DNA of 64,000 bases from Sediminibacter sp. Hel_I_10 (GCF_000688335.1 NZ_JHZX01000001.1:2232001-2296000); one strand, 5' to 3'. Positions 36,574-46,327 are shown, counted from the stretch's first letter. A program made the numbers and translations. Notes: a model not told the origin generated them from the letters alone.

Positions 36574-36609
36574 AAATAACGTAATGTTATTATTAATATA
36601 AACTATAAC

Positions 36610-36641
36610 AAAAGACGGTTTTTCTAAACCGTCTTTTCTAT
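36610..36641 (+). terminator. Rho-independent terminator after oxidase subunit IV
   Basis: A 12-bp perfect stem (AAAAGACGGTTT at 36610-36621, AAACCGTCTTTT at 36626-36637) with a TTCT loop and trailing T residues. It divides the oxidase subunit genes from the SCO genes. Confidence 0.88.
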
Positions 36642-36646
36642 TTTTG
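36639..36646 (+). promoter_or_regulatory. candidate -7 element for the SCO-like genes
   Basis: TATTTTTG sits at the foot of the terminator, 26 bases before the ATG at 36672. The -33 position would fall inside the hairpin and shows no TTG. Confidence 0.4.
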
Positions 36647-36671
36647 CATAACAAATACTTGATGCAGAAAC

Positions 36672-37388
36672 ATGGGAAAAATGCCAAAAAAAACAGTTGC
36701 AGTTTTAGTCATATTGTTCTTTCTGCCCGTCGTCTTTTTGCTGTTTCTGTATCCTTCAACCCATAACTACAATCCGCTCCAGGTAGTTGATCAAAACGTT
36801 TCTGAGCTTCAGTTTTTTAGCACTACAGATGATACAGAGGTCAAGCTTGAAGACCACATCACTATTTTAGGATTTCTGGGAGACAATCCCATTAAGCATA
36901 ATATTGCGGCTTCAAATTTAAAGGAGTTGGTGTATGATAAGTTTAAGGGCTTTAAGAAGTTTCAAATGGTTATCGTGTTGCCAAAAGGCACCGAGGAACA
37001 GGCTGAAGCGCTTCAAAAGGAAATCAACAATTATGATGATATGCGCTTTTGGCATTACGTCTTTGGTGAGCCTGGAGATATCAAAACACTTTTTAATAGT
37101 TTAAAGACAGAAGAACCTCTTGCGGATGACCTTTCAACAGATCATATTTTTATTGTTGATAAAGACATGAAACAACGCGGTCGAATCGATGATCGTAATA
37201 AAACCGAAGTAGAGAAAAATTCTGAAGTATATCCCTTATATTCTTATGACTGCATTGAAGTTGCAGAGATTAAGAATAAAATGAGTGATGATCTTCGTAT
37301 TTTATTTACCGAATATCGCCAAAAGCGAAAAGGAAATTTTGACTCGTCATCCAGACGTGCAGAAGATTTAAAAGCAGAACAAAATTAA
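36672..37388 (+). CDS. SCO-like membrane-anchored protein without the copper-binding cysteines
   Basis: This 238-residue protein has an N-terminal membrane anchor (VAVLVILFFLPVVFLLFLY) and a thioredoxin-like periplasmic domain. Its layout parallels the next gene: a strand ending ITILGFLGDNP where SCO proteins have the CxxxC loop, and DHIFIVDKDMKQRGRID where SCO has the histidine-containing HSGNFALIDKNG. The CxxxC pair is absent, and the only cysteine is near residue 196. It therefore looks like a redox- or copper-inactive SCO paralogue, perhaps a scaffold in oxidase assembly. It is eight bases before the true SCO gene. The relation is by pattern, not by measured similarity. Confidence 0.65.
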   Translation: MGKMPKKTVAVLVILFFLPVVFLLFLYPSTHNYNPLQVVDQNVSELQFFSTTDDTEVKLEDHITILGFLGDNPIKHNIAASNLKELVYDKFKGFKKFQMVIVLPKGTEEQAEALQKEINNYDDMRFWHYVFGEPGDIKTLFNSLKTEEPLADDLSTDHIFIVDKDMKQRGRIDDRNKTEVEKNSEVYPLYSYDCIEVAEIKNKMSDDLRILFTEYRQKRKGNFDSSSRRAEDLKAEQN

Positions 37389-37396
37389 GCATACCT

Positions 37397-38149
37397 ATGG
37401 CCTCTAAAAAAACAAACTATTCTTACGTTGGTATTGCATTTATTCTCTTAGTGTTCGGGATAATTTTTATCCCAAGAATCATAGATAGAATTAAAGGCGG
37501 AGACATTACGAGAGATGAGAGTAGAAGTAAGAACGTCACCAAAGGCAGTACAGACAATTTATCAGATTTGCTTTTTTTGGAAATCAATGGAGAGGCTAAA
37601 AAAGTACCGCCTTTTGAGTTTGTAAACCAAGAGGGCGATACCATAACCAATAAAGACTACGAAAATAAAGTGTATGTGGTTGAGTTCTTTTTTACGACCT
37701 GTCCAACCATATGCCCAAGAATGAATCGAAACCTAGTGCAAATACAAAACACCTTTAGTGATTTTGAAGATTTTGGTGTGGCTTCCTTTACCATTAACCC
37801 AGAACACGATTCTCCCGAGGTTTTAAAAGCTTATGCTGAAAAGTACGGCATCACAAACCCAAATTGGAATTTAATGACGGGAGATCAAGAGGAAATTTAT
37901 GCCTTGGCCAACGTTGGTTTTAATATTTATGCAGGTCAAAACCCTGAAGTAGATGGTGGCTTTGAGCATTCGGGTAATTTCGCACTTATTGATAAAAATG
38001 GTTTTATGCGTTCACGTAAAGACAATTTTGGGAACCCAAAAATTTTCTACAAGGGCATCGTAAGTGAAGAAGAGCAACAGGATGAAGATGGAGAAACTGA
38101 AGAAATAAGTATGTTGAAGGAAGATATCGCAAAATTATTGAAAGAGTAA
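37397..38149 (+). CDS. SCO family copper chaperone for cytochrome oxidase
   Basis: This 250-residue protein has an N-terminal membrane anchor (VGIAFILLVFGIIFIPRII) and a periplasmic thioredoxin-like SCO domain. The copper ligands are present: Cys102 and Cys106 in FTTCPTICP, and His191 in GFEHSGNF. SCO proteins deliver copper to, or reduce, the CuA site of oxidase subunit II. It lies in an assembly cluster, eight bases after the cysteine-poor paralogue, and its stop codon overlaps the next start (TAATG). Confidence 0.93.
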   Translation: MASKKTNYSYVGIAFILLVFGIIFIPRIIDRIKGGDITRDESRSKNVTKGSTDNLSDLLFLEINGEAKKVPPFEFVNQEGDTITNKDYENKVYVVEFFFTTCPTICPRMNRNLVQIQNTFSDFEDFGVASFTINPEHDSPEVLKAYAEKYGITNPNWNLMTGDQEEIYALANVGFNIYAGQNPEVDGGFEHSGNFALIDKNGFMRSRKDNFGNPKIFYKGIVSEEEQQDEDGETEEISMLKEDIAKLLKE

Positions 38150-38688
38150 TGAAGACAAGAGAAAATCCTTCCGAAGAAAAAAAATATAACAAGTGGATTG
38201 TATTATTGTCCGTAGTCATCCCTATTGTAGTCGCTGTATTATTTAGCGTAAAAATTCCCAATGTTGAGCCATTAACTTTTTTGCCAATGGTTTACGCAAG
38301 TGTTAATGCTGTTACCGCTATAGTCTTAATGTCGGCCTTGTTAGCCATAAAAAACAATAAACGCCGGTTGCACGAGAATCTCATGAAAACGGCAATAGGC
38401 TTATCTGTTGCATTTTTGGTCATGTATATTGCCTATCATATGACTAGTGATTCTACAAAATTTGGCGGTGAGGGACTGATTAAATACATCTATTATTTTA
38501 TTCTGATTACTCATATTCTATTATCTATTATAGTCATCCCTTTCGTGTTGATTACTTATGTAAGGGCGATTACTAATAATTTTGAGCGTCATAAAAAGAT
38601 TGCGCGTATTACCTTTCCTATTTGGTTGTATGTGGCGATTTCGGGAGTTGTGGTTTATGTTATGATTTCGCCTTATTATCCCTACTGA
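38149..38688 (+). CDS. DUF420 membrane protein (CtaM-like oxidase assembly factor)
   Basis: This 179-residue protein has about five membrane helices and conserved histidines in the helix region (RRLHENLMKTAIGLSVAFLVMYIAYH, ILITHILLSIIVIPF; abbreviated). That is the DUF420 pattern, which includes CtaM, needed for heme-copper oxidase assembly in some Gram-positive bacteria. The start codon overlaps the SCO stop by one base, so the two are translationally coupled, which supports a shared role. Confidence 0.85.
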   Translation: MKTRENPSEEKKYNKWIVLLSVVIPIVVAVLFSVKIPNVEPLTFLPMVYASVNAVTAIVLMSALLAIKNNKRRLHENLMKTAIGLSVAFLVMYIAYHMTSDSTKFGGEGLIKYIYYFILITHILLSIIVIPFVLITYVRAITNNFERHKKIARITFPIWLYVAISGVVVYVMISPYYPY

Positions 38689-38800
38689 AATAGGATGTAG
38701 ATGCTACTCTTCAGGTTATTTCGAAACCTTATTAGAGATAAGTATTTTACAAACATCTTAAGATGATTTAGAATTTAGCAAGATGCTAAGCACATATCAT

Positions 38801-39043
38801 ATGAAAAACAGAATATTTTTGATTCTTATTATATTACTCATATCGCTTGAGTCGACCGCTCAATGCGCCATGTGCCGTGCGGTTCTAGAAAGTGAAGAAG
38901 GCCAATCTACCGCCGAAGGGGTAAACGATGGGATCATGTATTTAATGACTATCCCCTATATTTTGGTTGCAGGCATTGGCTTTGCGATATATTGGCAGTT
39001 TTTTAGAGAAAAAAAATCTAAAAAAAATAAGGTATCGCTGTAA
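38801..39043 (+). CDS. small membrane protein with CxxC motif
   Basis: Starting at the ATG at 38801, this 80-residue protein has a signal-like helix (IFLILIILLISLESTAQ), then QCAMCRAVLESEEGQ with a CxxC pair. A membrane helix follows (YLMTIPYILVAGIGFAIYW) and a basic tail. A longer in-frame ATG at 38783 adds six residues before the signal and is less likely. Proteins of this form are, from memory, common in Bacteroidetes near oxidase genes. A redox or metal role is possible through the CxxC but is unproven. It ends the oxidase-associated gene run. Confidence 0.7.
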   Translation: MKNRIFLILIILLISLESTAQCAMCRAVLESEEGQSTAEGVNDGIMYLMTIPYILVAGIGFAIYWQFFREKKSKKNKVSL

Positions 39044-39158
39044 CATATACGTTCCTTAAGCGTCTATTAGATGTCAATCAAAACAGAATTCTTAACAAAT
39101 AGTTAGCATAATGCACCTTGTGTTTTATGTAATATTGTAAGAACTAACTACCTATCTT

Positions 39159-39860
39159 ATGATCAGCATTAAAGACCTCCACAAATCCTATCACATGGGA
39201 AACAATTCTCTTCATGTACTAAAAGGAATTAATTTTGAAGTAAAAGAAGGAGAATTAGTGTCTATCATGGGGTCTTCAGGATCAGGTAAATCTACACTTC
39301 TCAATATTTTGGGCATGCTCGATGAGGCTGATGAAGGGAGTTATACATTAGACAATGTACCTATCAAAAATCTTAATGAAAAAATTGCCGCCAAATACAG
39401 AAATGAGTTTCTAGGCTTTATTTTTCAATCCTTTAATTTAATCAATTATAAAAGTGCTTTAGATAACGTTTCTATGCCACTGTACTATAAAGGTGTAAAG
39501 CGAAAAGAGCGCACAGACCGTGCGATGCATTATCTTGAAAAAGTGGGCTTAGCCCAATGGTCGCATCATTTACCTAGTGAGCTTTCTGGTGGGCAGAAGC
39601 AACGTGTTGCTATCGCAAGAGCTTTAGCTAGTGATCCTAAAGTGCTATTGGCAGATGAGCCAACAGGAGCATTGGATACCAAAACCTCTTATGAGGTTAT
39701 GGATTTGATACAAGGCATAAATGATGAGGGTAAGACCATTTTAGTGGTAACCCATGAGCATGACATCGCACAAATGACAAAGCGAATTGTCAATTTAAAG
39801 GACGGTGTTATTATAGACGATAGTGTTGTAGAACAGATAAGAGCTTCAGCAAATGTTTGA
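39159..39860 (+). CDS. ABC transporter ATPase, MacB/LolD type
   Basis: This 233-residue ATPase has Walker A GSSGSGKST (residues 38-46), the signature LSGGQKQRVAIARAL and Walker B VLLADEPTGALD, and the length of MacB/LolD-class ATPases. It drives the two FtsX-like permeases encoded directly downstream; its end overlaps the first permease start by eight bases. The family exports peptides, macrolides or lipoprotein-like substrates across the envelope with a membrane-fusion protein and TolC. Confidence 0.93.
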   Translation: MISIKDLHKSYHMGNNSLHVLKGINFEVKEGELVSIMGSSGSGKSTLLNILGMLDEADEGSYTLDNVPIKNLNEKIAAKYRNEFLGFIFQSFNLINYKSALDNVSMPLYYKGVKRKERTDRAMHYLEKVGLAQWSHHLPSELSGGQKQRVAIARALASDPKVLLADEPTGALDTKTSYEVMDLIQGINDEGKTILVVTHEHDIAQMTKRIVNLKDGVIIDDSVVEQIRASANV

Positions 39861-41097
39861 TTTAGAACGTTGGCAAGAAATTTTTGAAACCCTAAGTAAA
39901 AACAAATTACGTACGTTTTTAACTGGGCTTTCTGTAGCTTCTGGTATCTTTATTTTAGTGGTGTTGCTAGGTTTTAGCAAGGGCATAGAGAATGGCGTAA
40001 AATCACAATTTGAACAAGATGCCACTAATGAAGTTTCTGTTTGGACCGGTGTAACTACCAAAGGCTATAAAGGCTTAAATCCGGGACGCTATATTCAGCT
40101 TAAAAACTCAAGCTTTGATGCTGTAGAACGAGAGTTTGATGATTATTTAGAATATCGTTCTAAAAACTACATGATTTGGGGAGGCACGGTTACTTATAAT
40201 AATGAAACAGGTGATTATCGCATTCGTGGGACGATGCCAGATAACCAGTTCATCGAAAATGCAGACATTGGTTCTGGCAGATTTATAAGTCAAAATGATC
40301 TTAATGGGAGAAGAAAAGTTGCTGTAATAGGCAATAAAATGAAACAAGATCTTTTTAAAGATGAAGATCCCATTGATAAAAATATTCAAATCTTTGGTGT
40401 CACCTTTAAAGTGGTTGGTGTTTATTTTGATCCAGGAGGTGAGCGCGAAGAAAGTCAAGTATACCTTCCATTAACTACGGCTCAAATGGTTTTTAATGCA
40501 GGTGAAGATATTAGAAACATGTCTTTTACGGTTAAAATGGCTGATGATTTTGACGAAGCAGTGGCGCGATCAAATGCCATTTCTTTAGGGATTGAGCAAC
40601 AGCTTAAAGAAATTCATACCGTCGCTCCAGATGATATGAGTGCAGTTCGTGTGAACAACACCTTAGAAGAAGCCCAAAAAATTTATTCCCTAATTGCCAC
40701 TATTCAAGCTGTATTTTGGTTTGTTGGCATTGGTACTATTATAGCAGGTATTGTAGGCGTCGGTAACATCATGCTTATTATTGTAAAAGAACGCACTAAA
40801 GAAATTGGTATTAGAAAGGCACTTGGTGCCATGCCAATGTCTATCGTTAGCATGGTCTTACAAGAAGCGGTTTTTGTAACTATGTTTTCGGGATTATTTG
40901 GTCTTATCTTTGGGCTGGGACTACTCGAACTTGTAGGCCCAATGATTGACAGCGATTTTATAAAGTATCCACAAGTAGATTTTAATATTGCTTTGACCAC
41001 AGTAATATTATTGGTCATAGCTGGTGCTGGGGCAGGATTTATACCGGCATACAGAGCTGCAAAGATCAAACCTATAATTGCCTTAAGAGACGAATAA
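39853..41097 (+). CDS. MacB-type ABC transporter permease (first copy)
   Basis: This 414-residue permease has one membrane helix near the N-terminus (FLTGLSVASGIFILVVLLGF), a large periplasmic domain, and three C-terminal helices with the FtsX-family segment IMLIIVKERTKEIGIRKALGA. It ends with ...RAAKIKPIIALRDE, typical of MacB. The start overlaps the ATPase gene, and the second permease begins two bases after its stop. The two may form a heterodimer with the shared ATPase. Confidence 0.92.
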   Translation: MFDLERWQEIFETLSKNKLRTFLTGLSVASGIFILVVLLGFSKGIENGVKSQFEQDATNEVSVWTGVTTKGYKGLNPGRYIQLKNSSFDAVEREFDDYLEYRSKNYMIWGGTVTYNNETGDYRIRGTMPDNQFIENADIGSGRFISQNDLNGRRKVAVIGNKMKQDLFKDEDPIDKNIQIFGVTFKVVGVYFDPGGEREESQVYLPLTTAQMVFNAGEDIRNMSFTVKMADDFDEAVARSNAISLGIEQQLKEIHTVAPDDMSAVRVNNTLEEAQKIYSLIATIQAVFWFVGIGTIIAGIVGVGNIMLIIVKERTKEIGIRKALGAMPMSIVSMVLQEAVFVTMFSGLFGLIFGLGLLELVGPMIDSDFIKYPQVDFNIALTTVILLVIAGAGAGFIPAYRAAKIKPIIALRDE

Positions 41098-41098
41098 T

Positions 41099-42358
41099 AT
41101 GTTTAGTAAAGACCGTTGGGACGAGATATTAGAAGCGCTTAATGCCAATAAGTTTAGAACACTACTAACGGCATTTGGTGTGTTCTGGGGCATTACCATT
41201 TTGGTGCTATTATTAGCGCTTACCAATGGATTGAAAAACGGCGTGACTGCAGATTTTTCAGGGTTTGCCACAAACTCTATGTTCATGTGGACCCAAGGGA
41301 CTTCTATGCCTTACAAGGGCTTGCCTAAAGGCAGGTATTTTAATTACAAAATTGACGATGTTGCGGCTATCAAAGCAGAAGTTCCTAATATTAGATATGT
41401 GTCTCCCAGAAACTCTTTAGGAGGTTATAATGGCGCTAATAATGTGACAAGAGGCACCAAAACCGGAGCTTTTGAAATCATGGGTGATTATCCAGAGTAT
41501 ATTAACCAACAGCCCATGGATATCTTACAGGGACGTTTTTTAAGTTATTCAGATATTCAAACCAAACGAAAAATTTGTGTTATAGGTACGGGTGTTGTTC
41601 GTGGGTTGTACGATAAAGATGAAGATGTACTTGGATCATATATAAAGGTTAATGGCGTTAATTTTTTAGTGGTAGGTACTTTTAAAATGAGTAATAGTCA
41701 AGGTGACGGCGAACAAGATGCCAGTACTATTTATATTCCATTTACAACCTTTGGACAAGCATTTAACAGAGGCGATCAAGTCGGTTGGATGGCGATTACC
41801 GCAGAAGATGGAACATCCATCACTTCTTTGAAGCAGCAAATCTTCGATTTAATGAAATCAAGGCATACGGTACACCCTGATGATGATCGAGCCATTGGTA
41901 ATTTTGATTTATCTGAACAATTTGCTAGAGTTAACGGTTTGTTTTCAATACTCTCATTTGTTGGATATTTTGTTGGGTTTTTAGTTCTAGCATCTGGAAT
42001 TATAGGAATTAACAACATCATGCTTATCGTTGTTCAGGAGCGCACAAAAGAAATAGGTGTTCGTAGAGCCTTAGGAGCAACACCATGGATGATCAAGGGA
42101 CAAATTTTACAAGAAAGCCTCATACTAACAATACTTTCAGGTATGGTAGGTGTGTCTTTCTCAGCAATGATTATTTGGGTGATGAACAGCATTTTGGATA
42201 GCGCTGGTCCTGTAGATAATTTTGCAAACCCAAGCGTTAGTTTGCAGGTTGTATTTTCAGCAATAATCATGTTAACGGTTTCAGGACTTTTAGCAGGTCT
42301 AATTCCAGCGAGTAGAGCCACTAAAATGAAACCTGTTGACGCTTTAAGAATAGAATAA
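41099..42358 (+). CDS. MacB-type ABC transporter permease (second copy)
   Basis: This 419-residue paralogue of the preceding permease has the same plan: one N-terminal helix (LLTAFGVFWGITILVLLLAL), a periplasmic domain, and three C-terminal helices with IMLIVVQERTKEIGVRRALGA and the ending SRATKMKPVDALRIE. Sequence similarity to the first copy in these segments suggests tandem duplication followed by specialisation. A membrane-fusion protein gene follows after 23 bases. Confidence 0.92.
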   Translation: MFSKDRWDEILEALNANKFRTLLTAFGVFWGITILVLLLALTNGLKNGVTADFSGFATNSMFMWTQGTSMPYKGLPKGRYFNYKIDDVAAIKAEVPNIRYVSPRNSLGGYNGANNVTRGTKTGAFEIMGDYPEYINQQPMDILQGRFLSYSDIQTKRKICVIGTGVVRGLYDKDEDVLGSYIKVNGVNFLVVGTFKMSNSQGDGEQDASTIYIPFTTFGQAFNRGDQVGWMAITAEDGTSITSLKQQIFDLMKSRHTVHPDDDRAIGNFDLSEQFARVNGLFSILSFVGYFVGFLVLASGIIGINNIMLIVVQERTKEIGVRRALGATPWMIKGQILQESLILTILSGMVGVSFSAMIIWVMNSILDSAGPVDNFANPSVSLQVVFSAIIMLTVSGLLAGLIPASRATKMKPVDALRIE

Positions 42359-42381
42359 ATAAAAATCATCAATCTTATAAA

Positions 42382-43542
42382 ATGAAAAGAACAAAAACCG
42401 CTGTCATACTGATATTTATCGTTGTAGTATTTGGAGGAGCATTATACTACTTATGGCAAAAGAACTCCGAAGATCCTGTAACGTACACGTCGCAAACACC
42501 TACTATGGAGACGATAGTCGTCAAGACCGTAGCCACAGGAAGTATTGTGCCTAAAGAAGAAATCTTGATCAAACCCAATATTTCTGGAGTAGTGGAAGAG
42601 GTCTTTATCGAAGCAGGAGAATATGTGAAATCAGGAGATTTGATAGCGCAAATTCGTGTTATCCCTAATGTGTCTTCACTAACTAGTGCGAAGAATGGTA
42701 TTTCTTCAAGTCAGACTGCATTACAAACAGCCGAGATCAATCTGCAAACCCAACAGTCTAATTATGATAGACAAAAGGCACTTTTTGAAAAAGGGGTGAT
42801 TTCTGCTAATGATTTTGAAGGTGTCAAGAACACCTACCTTCAAACAAAACAAGCGGTGGCTCAGGCAAGAATTAACTTAAATTCGGCTTCTCAAAATTAC
42901 GATATTATCAAAACAGGAACCACTAGCGGACTTGGGAATATTGCCCAAACGCAAGTGCGTGCAACGGTATCGGGTATGGTGCTAGATGTTCCTGTAAAGG
43001 CGGGTAATCAAGTGATTGAGGCCAATAACTTTAATGAAGGCACCTCTATTGCATCCTTAGCAGATGTTCAAAAAATGATTTTTGAAGGTAAGGTTGATGA
43101 AAGTGAAGTAGGAAAAATTAAAGAAGGCTTGCCTTTGGAAATAACGGTTGGTGCCATAGAGGATGAAAAATTTGATGCTGTTTTAGATTATATCGCCCCA
43201 AAAGGTGTGGCAGAAAATGGCGCCGTACAGTTTGCAATCAAAGGTTCTCTAAAGTCTATTGATTCTACATTTATTAGAGCAGGTCTAAGCGCAAATGCTT
43301 CTATTATTTTAGAAAAGGCCGAAAATGTACTCGCTATTAAAGAAGCTTTGGTGCAATACGATAAGGATACCAAAAAGCCTTATGTAGAACTGGTTATAGG
43401 AGATCAGGAGTTTGAAAGAAGAGATGTTGAATTAGGCATAAGCGATGGCATTAATGTAGAAGTAAAAAGTGGCCTAACCAAAGACGATAAAATCAAGGTT
43501 TGGAACCAAGTACAAGGGGTTCCTAATTACGCCCAACAGTAA
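42382..43542 (+). CDS. HlyD/MacA-type periplasmic adaptor (first copy)
   Basis: This 386-residue membrane-fusion protein is anchored by an N-terminal helix (AVILIFIVVVFGGALYYLW). It shows a lipoyl half domain (ISGVVEEVFIEAGEYVKSGDLIAQI, abbreviated), a helical hairpin, the second lipoyl half (TVSGMVLDVPVKAGNQVIEA) and a beta-barrel. It would link the upstream permeases to the TolC channel encoded next. A second adaptor gene follows TolC. Confidence 0.9.
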   Translation: MKRTKTAVILIFIVVVFGGALYYLWQKNSEDPVTYTSQTPTMETIVVKTVATGSIVPKEEILIKPNISGVVEEVFIEAGEYVKSGDLIAQIRVIPNVSSLTSAKNGISSSQTALQTAEINLQTQQSNYDRQKALFEKGVISANDFEGVKNTYLQTKQAVAQARINLNSASQNYDIIKTGTTSGLGNIAQTQVRATVSGMVLDVPVKAGNQVIEANNFNEGTSIASLADVQKMIFEGKVDESEVGKIKEGLPLEITVGAIEDEKFDAVLDYIAPKGVAENGAVQFAIKGSLKSIDSTFIRAGLSANASIILEKAENVLAIKEALVQYDKDTKKPYVELVIGDQEFERRDVELGISDGINVEVKSGLTKDDKIKVWNQVQGVPNYAQQ

Positions 43543-43597
43543 CTTTTATAAATATAGTTGTAACACTTAAGCAATTATAAAGACATATATATTGATT

Positions 43598-45040
43598 ATG
43601 AGAAAAACAATAACGTTCATAGTAGCTTTAATCACTTTAGGCCTCCATGCTCAAGATAAAAAATGGACCTTAATTGAATGCGTTGAATATGCTCTTGAAA
43701 ATAACATTTCAGTAAAGCAAAGTGAATTAGATGTGCAATCTACCGATATAGACCGCATGGTAGCGGTTGGTAATTTTTTGCCAAGTTTAAATCTTAGTGG
43801 TAGCGTTTCTGAAAATACAGGTCTTAGTTTTAACCCGGTAACAAATAACGCCCAAACCACAACATTTCTTTCTGCTACAGGTCGTATCAATGTTGGGTAC
43901 ACGCTTTTTGACGGTCTTCGAAATTTAAGACAGGTACAGCGCGCCAAAATTTCTAAATTGGCTAGTGAGTATCGCTTAGATAAAATGAAGGATGATATTT
44001 CTCTATTTGTAGCTAACGCCTATTTACAAGTAATATTGAACAAGGCAAACTTAGAGGTTTTGACATCTCAAAATTTGGTAACGAAAGATCAAATTGAAAG
44101 AACCCAACAGTTAGTAGATGCAGGTTCGTTGCCTAGAGGAGATCTTTTAGAAATTCAAGCAACAGATGCTACAGAACAACAAGGTATTGTAAATGCTGAA
44201 AATCAAATCCAAATTTCTTTGATCAGCTTGGCACAATTGTTACTGATTAAGGATTATGAGAATTTTGATGTTGAGGATGAGGGTTATGATATTGTTGATG
44301 ATGGTATTTCAGAAAAGAACATTTCAGAAATCATATCTTCCGCAAGAAATAACAGATCTGAGATAAAAATTGCAGAGCAGGATGTGGAATTGGCAGAAAA
44401 AGATCTGCAAATAGCACGAGGGTCTTATTTACCAACGCTTTCTGCATTTTTTGGTTATGATACACGTTATACCGATGCCACATCTTTTACTCAGGTTCAA
44501 GATCCTGACAATCCAGTAAGCATTGAGCAAATTGGCGTTGTTCAAGAAACAGGTCAAGCTGTAGTTGGTGAGTTTCCTAATACTGTACCTCAAATTACGG
44601 GTGCAGATCCATTTATTGATCAGCTTTATCAAAATGACGGTATTGGATACGGTTTGCAATTAAACATTCCTATTTTTAATGGATTTGCAACCAGAGCCAA
44701 TGTCAATAGAGGTAAAATCAATTTAGAGCGTTCTAAATTTCAATTAGAGCAAGCTGAGCTTGATTTAGAATCGAATGTTTATCAGGCTTATGTAGATGCA
44801 AAAGGAGCGCTTAAATCTTACGAGGCAGCTAAATCGGCGCTAGCGTCTCAAGAACTGGCTTATGATTATGCAAAAGAACGTTATGATGTAGGGTTAACCA
44901 ACGCCTTTGATTTTAGTCAATCAAAGTTACGTTATGACAACACTAAAATCGATTTGAACAATGCCAAGTATGATTATATCTTTAAATTAAAAGTGTTAGA
45001 ACTGTACTTCGGAATACCAGCAACAGATTTAAAATTTTAA
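43598..45040 (+). CDS. TolC-family outer-membrane channel protein
   Basis: From the ATG at 43598 the protein has 480 residues and a signal peptide (TITFIVALITLGLHAQ); a TTG six bases earlier is less likely. Two outer-membrane-efflux repeats are visible with long heptad-like helices (YQAYVDAKGALKSYEAAKSALASQ, abbreviated) and the YGLQLNIPIFNGFATRANVN strand segment. It supplies the outer-membrane exit duct. It lies between two adaptor genes, three bases before the second. Confidence 0.92.
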   Translation: MRKTITFIVALITLGLHAQDKKWTLIECVEYALENNISVKQSELDVQSTDIDRMVAVGNFLPSLNLSGSVSENTGLSFNPVTNNAQTTTFLSATGRINVGYTLFDGLRNLRQVQRAKISKLASEYRLDKMKDDISLFVANAYLQVILNKANLEVLTSQNLVTKDQIERTQQLVDAGSLPRGDLLEIQATDATEQQGIVNAENQIQISLISLAQLLLIKDYENFDVEDEGYDIVDDGISEKNISEIISSARNNRSEIKIAEQDVELAEKDLQIARGSYLPTLSAFFGYDTRYTDATSFTQVQDPDNPVSIEQIGVVQETGQAVVGEFPNTVPQITGADPFIDQLYQNDGIGYGLQLNIPIFNGFATRANVNRGKINLERSKFQLEQAELDLESNVYQAYVDAKGALKSYEAAKSALASQELAYDYAKERYDVGLTNAFDFSQSKLRYDNTKIDLNNAKYDYIFKLKVLELYFGIPATDLKF

Positions 45041-45043
45041 GAC

Positions 45044-46327
45044 ATGAGTAAAAAGGCCATTATTATTACGAGTATTATTGCAGTACTCATTTTGTTGGTC
45101 GCGGGAGCAAAATTTGGTCTGTTCGGTAAAAAAGGGGATTTCAAGGAAGTCGAAGTCAAAAAAGTGGACTTGATAGACATTACGGAAACCGTATCAGCTA
45201 CAGGAAAAATTCAGCCAGAAGTTGAAGTCAAAATTTCCAGTGAAGTCTCAGGAGAAATTATTGAGTTGCCTTTTAAAGAAGGGCAACAGGTTAAGAAAGA
45301 TGACTTACTTGTAAAAATCAATCCAGATTTAATTCAATCTGCAGTAAACAGGTCACAAGCCTCTTTCCAAAACGTAAAAGCTGGTCTAGCTCAGGCAGAA
45401 GCCACATTAAAGCAAGCCAAAGCCAATTACGATAGAAGTAAAACGCTTTTTGAAAAAGGCGTGATTTCTAAATCAGATTGGGATCAGGCCATTGCTAATT
45501 TTGAAACTGCAGAAGCGGCAAAAAATTCAGCATATTATAGCGTTCAAAGTGCAGCAGCATCGGTAAATGAGGCTCAAGATAATTTAGGGAGAACCACCAT
45601 TTATGCACCAATAAGTGGAACAATCTCATCTTTAAAGGTAGAATTGGGGGAACGTGTTGTGGGGACACAGCAAATGGCAGGTACCGAAATCTTGAGGGTT
45701 GCGAATTTGAAAAACATGGAAGTTGAGGTAGACGTCAATGAAACCGATATTGTAAAGGTTCAGATTGGCGATTCTACGATTGTTGAAGTAGATGCTTATC
45801 TTAAAAAGGAATTTAAGGGAATTGTAACTGAAATTGCCAACTCAGCCGGAACCGAATTGACGGCAGATCAAGTAACCAACTTTAAGGTAAAAGTGAGAAT
45901 TTTAGAATCTTCATATACCGATTTAACTGATGGTAAGCCTGAAAATTACTCACCTTTTCGACCAGGAATGACGGCTACAGTAGATATCATCACCGCGCAA
46001 CAAAATAAAACTATTGGTGTGCCTATTAGTGCCATCGTGATTAAAACCGATACGTCTTCTGCTAAAAAGCCTATCACGAAAGTAGCGTCTCAGGATCAAA
46101 ATCCTGATACTGAAGAACGCTTTGAATGTGTATTTGTAAACAATAAGGGTATTGCTAAACTTAGAGTAGTGAAAACCGGTATTCAAGACGATTCAAATAT
46201 CCAGATCATTTCGGGCTTAAAAGAAGGTGATCAAATAATTATAGGTCCTTACAATGTGGTGTCTAAAGAGTTAGATGCAGGTGATCAAGTGGAAATTAAG
46301 AACCAAAATAGTGAAAATAAAAGATGA
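45044..46327 (+). CDS. HlyD/MacA-type periplasmic adaptor (second copy)
   Basis: This 427-residue membrane-fusion protein has an N-terminal anchor (AIIITSIIAVLILLVAGAKF) and lipoyl halves around GEIIELPFKEGQQVKKDDLLVKI and IYAPISGTISSLKVELGERV (abbreviated). A hairpin of about 100 residues lies between them, and a MacA-like C-terminal barrel follows. It is longer than the first copy at 42382 and differs clearly in sequence. Its stop overlaps the next start by four bases. Which adaptor works with the permeases here is unclear; the second may serve another pump or act as a partner. Confidence 0.9.
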   Translation: MSKKAIIITSIIAVLILLVAGAKFGLFGKKGDFKEVEVKKVDLIDITETVSATGKIQPEVEVKISSEVSGEIIELPFKEGQQVKKDDLLVKINPDLIQSAVNRSQASFQNVKAGLAQAEATLKQAKANYDRSKTLFEKGVISKSDWDQAIANFETAEAAKNSAYYSVQSAAASVNEAQDNLGRTTIYAPISGTISSLKVELGERVVGTQQMAGTEILRVANLKNMEVEVDVNETDIVKVQIGDSTIVEVDAYLKKEFKGIVTEIANSAGTELTADQVTNFKVKVRILESSYTDLTDGKPENYSPFRPGMTATVDIITAQQNKTIGVPISAIVIKTDTSSAKKPITKVASQDQNPDTEERFECVFVNNKGIAKLRVVKTGIQDDSNIQIISGLKEGDQIIIGPYNVVSKELDAGDQVEIKNQNSENKR

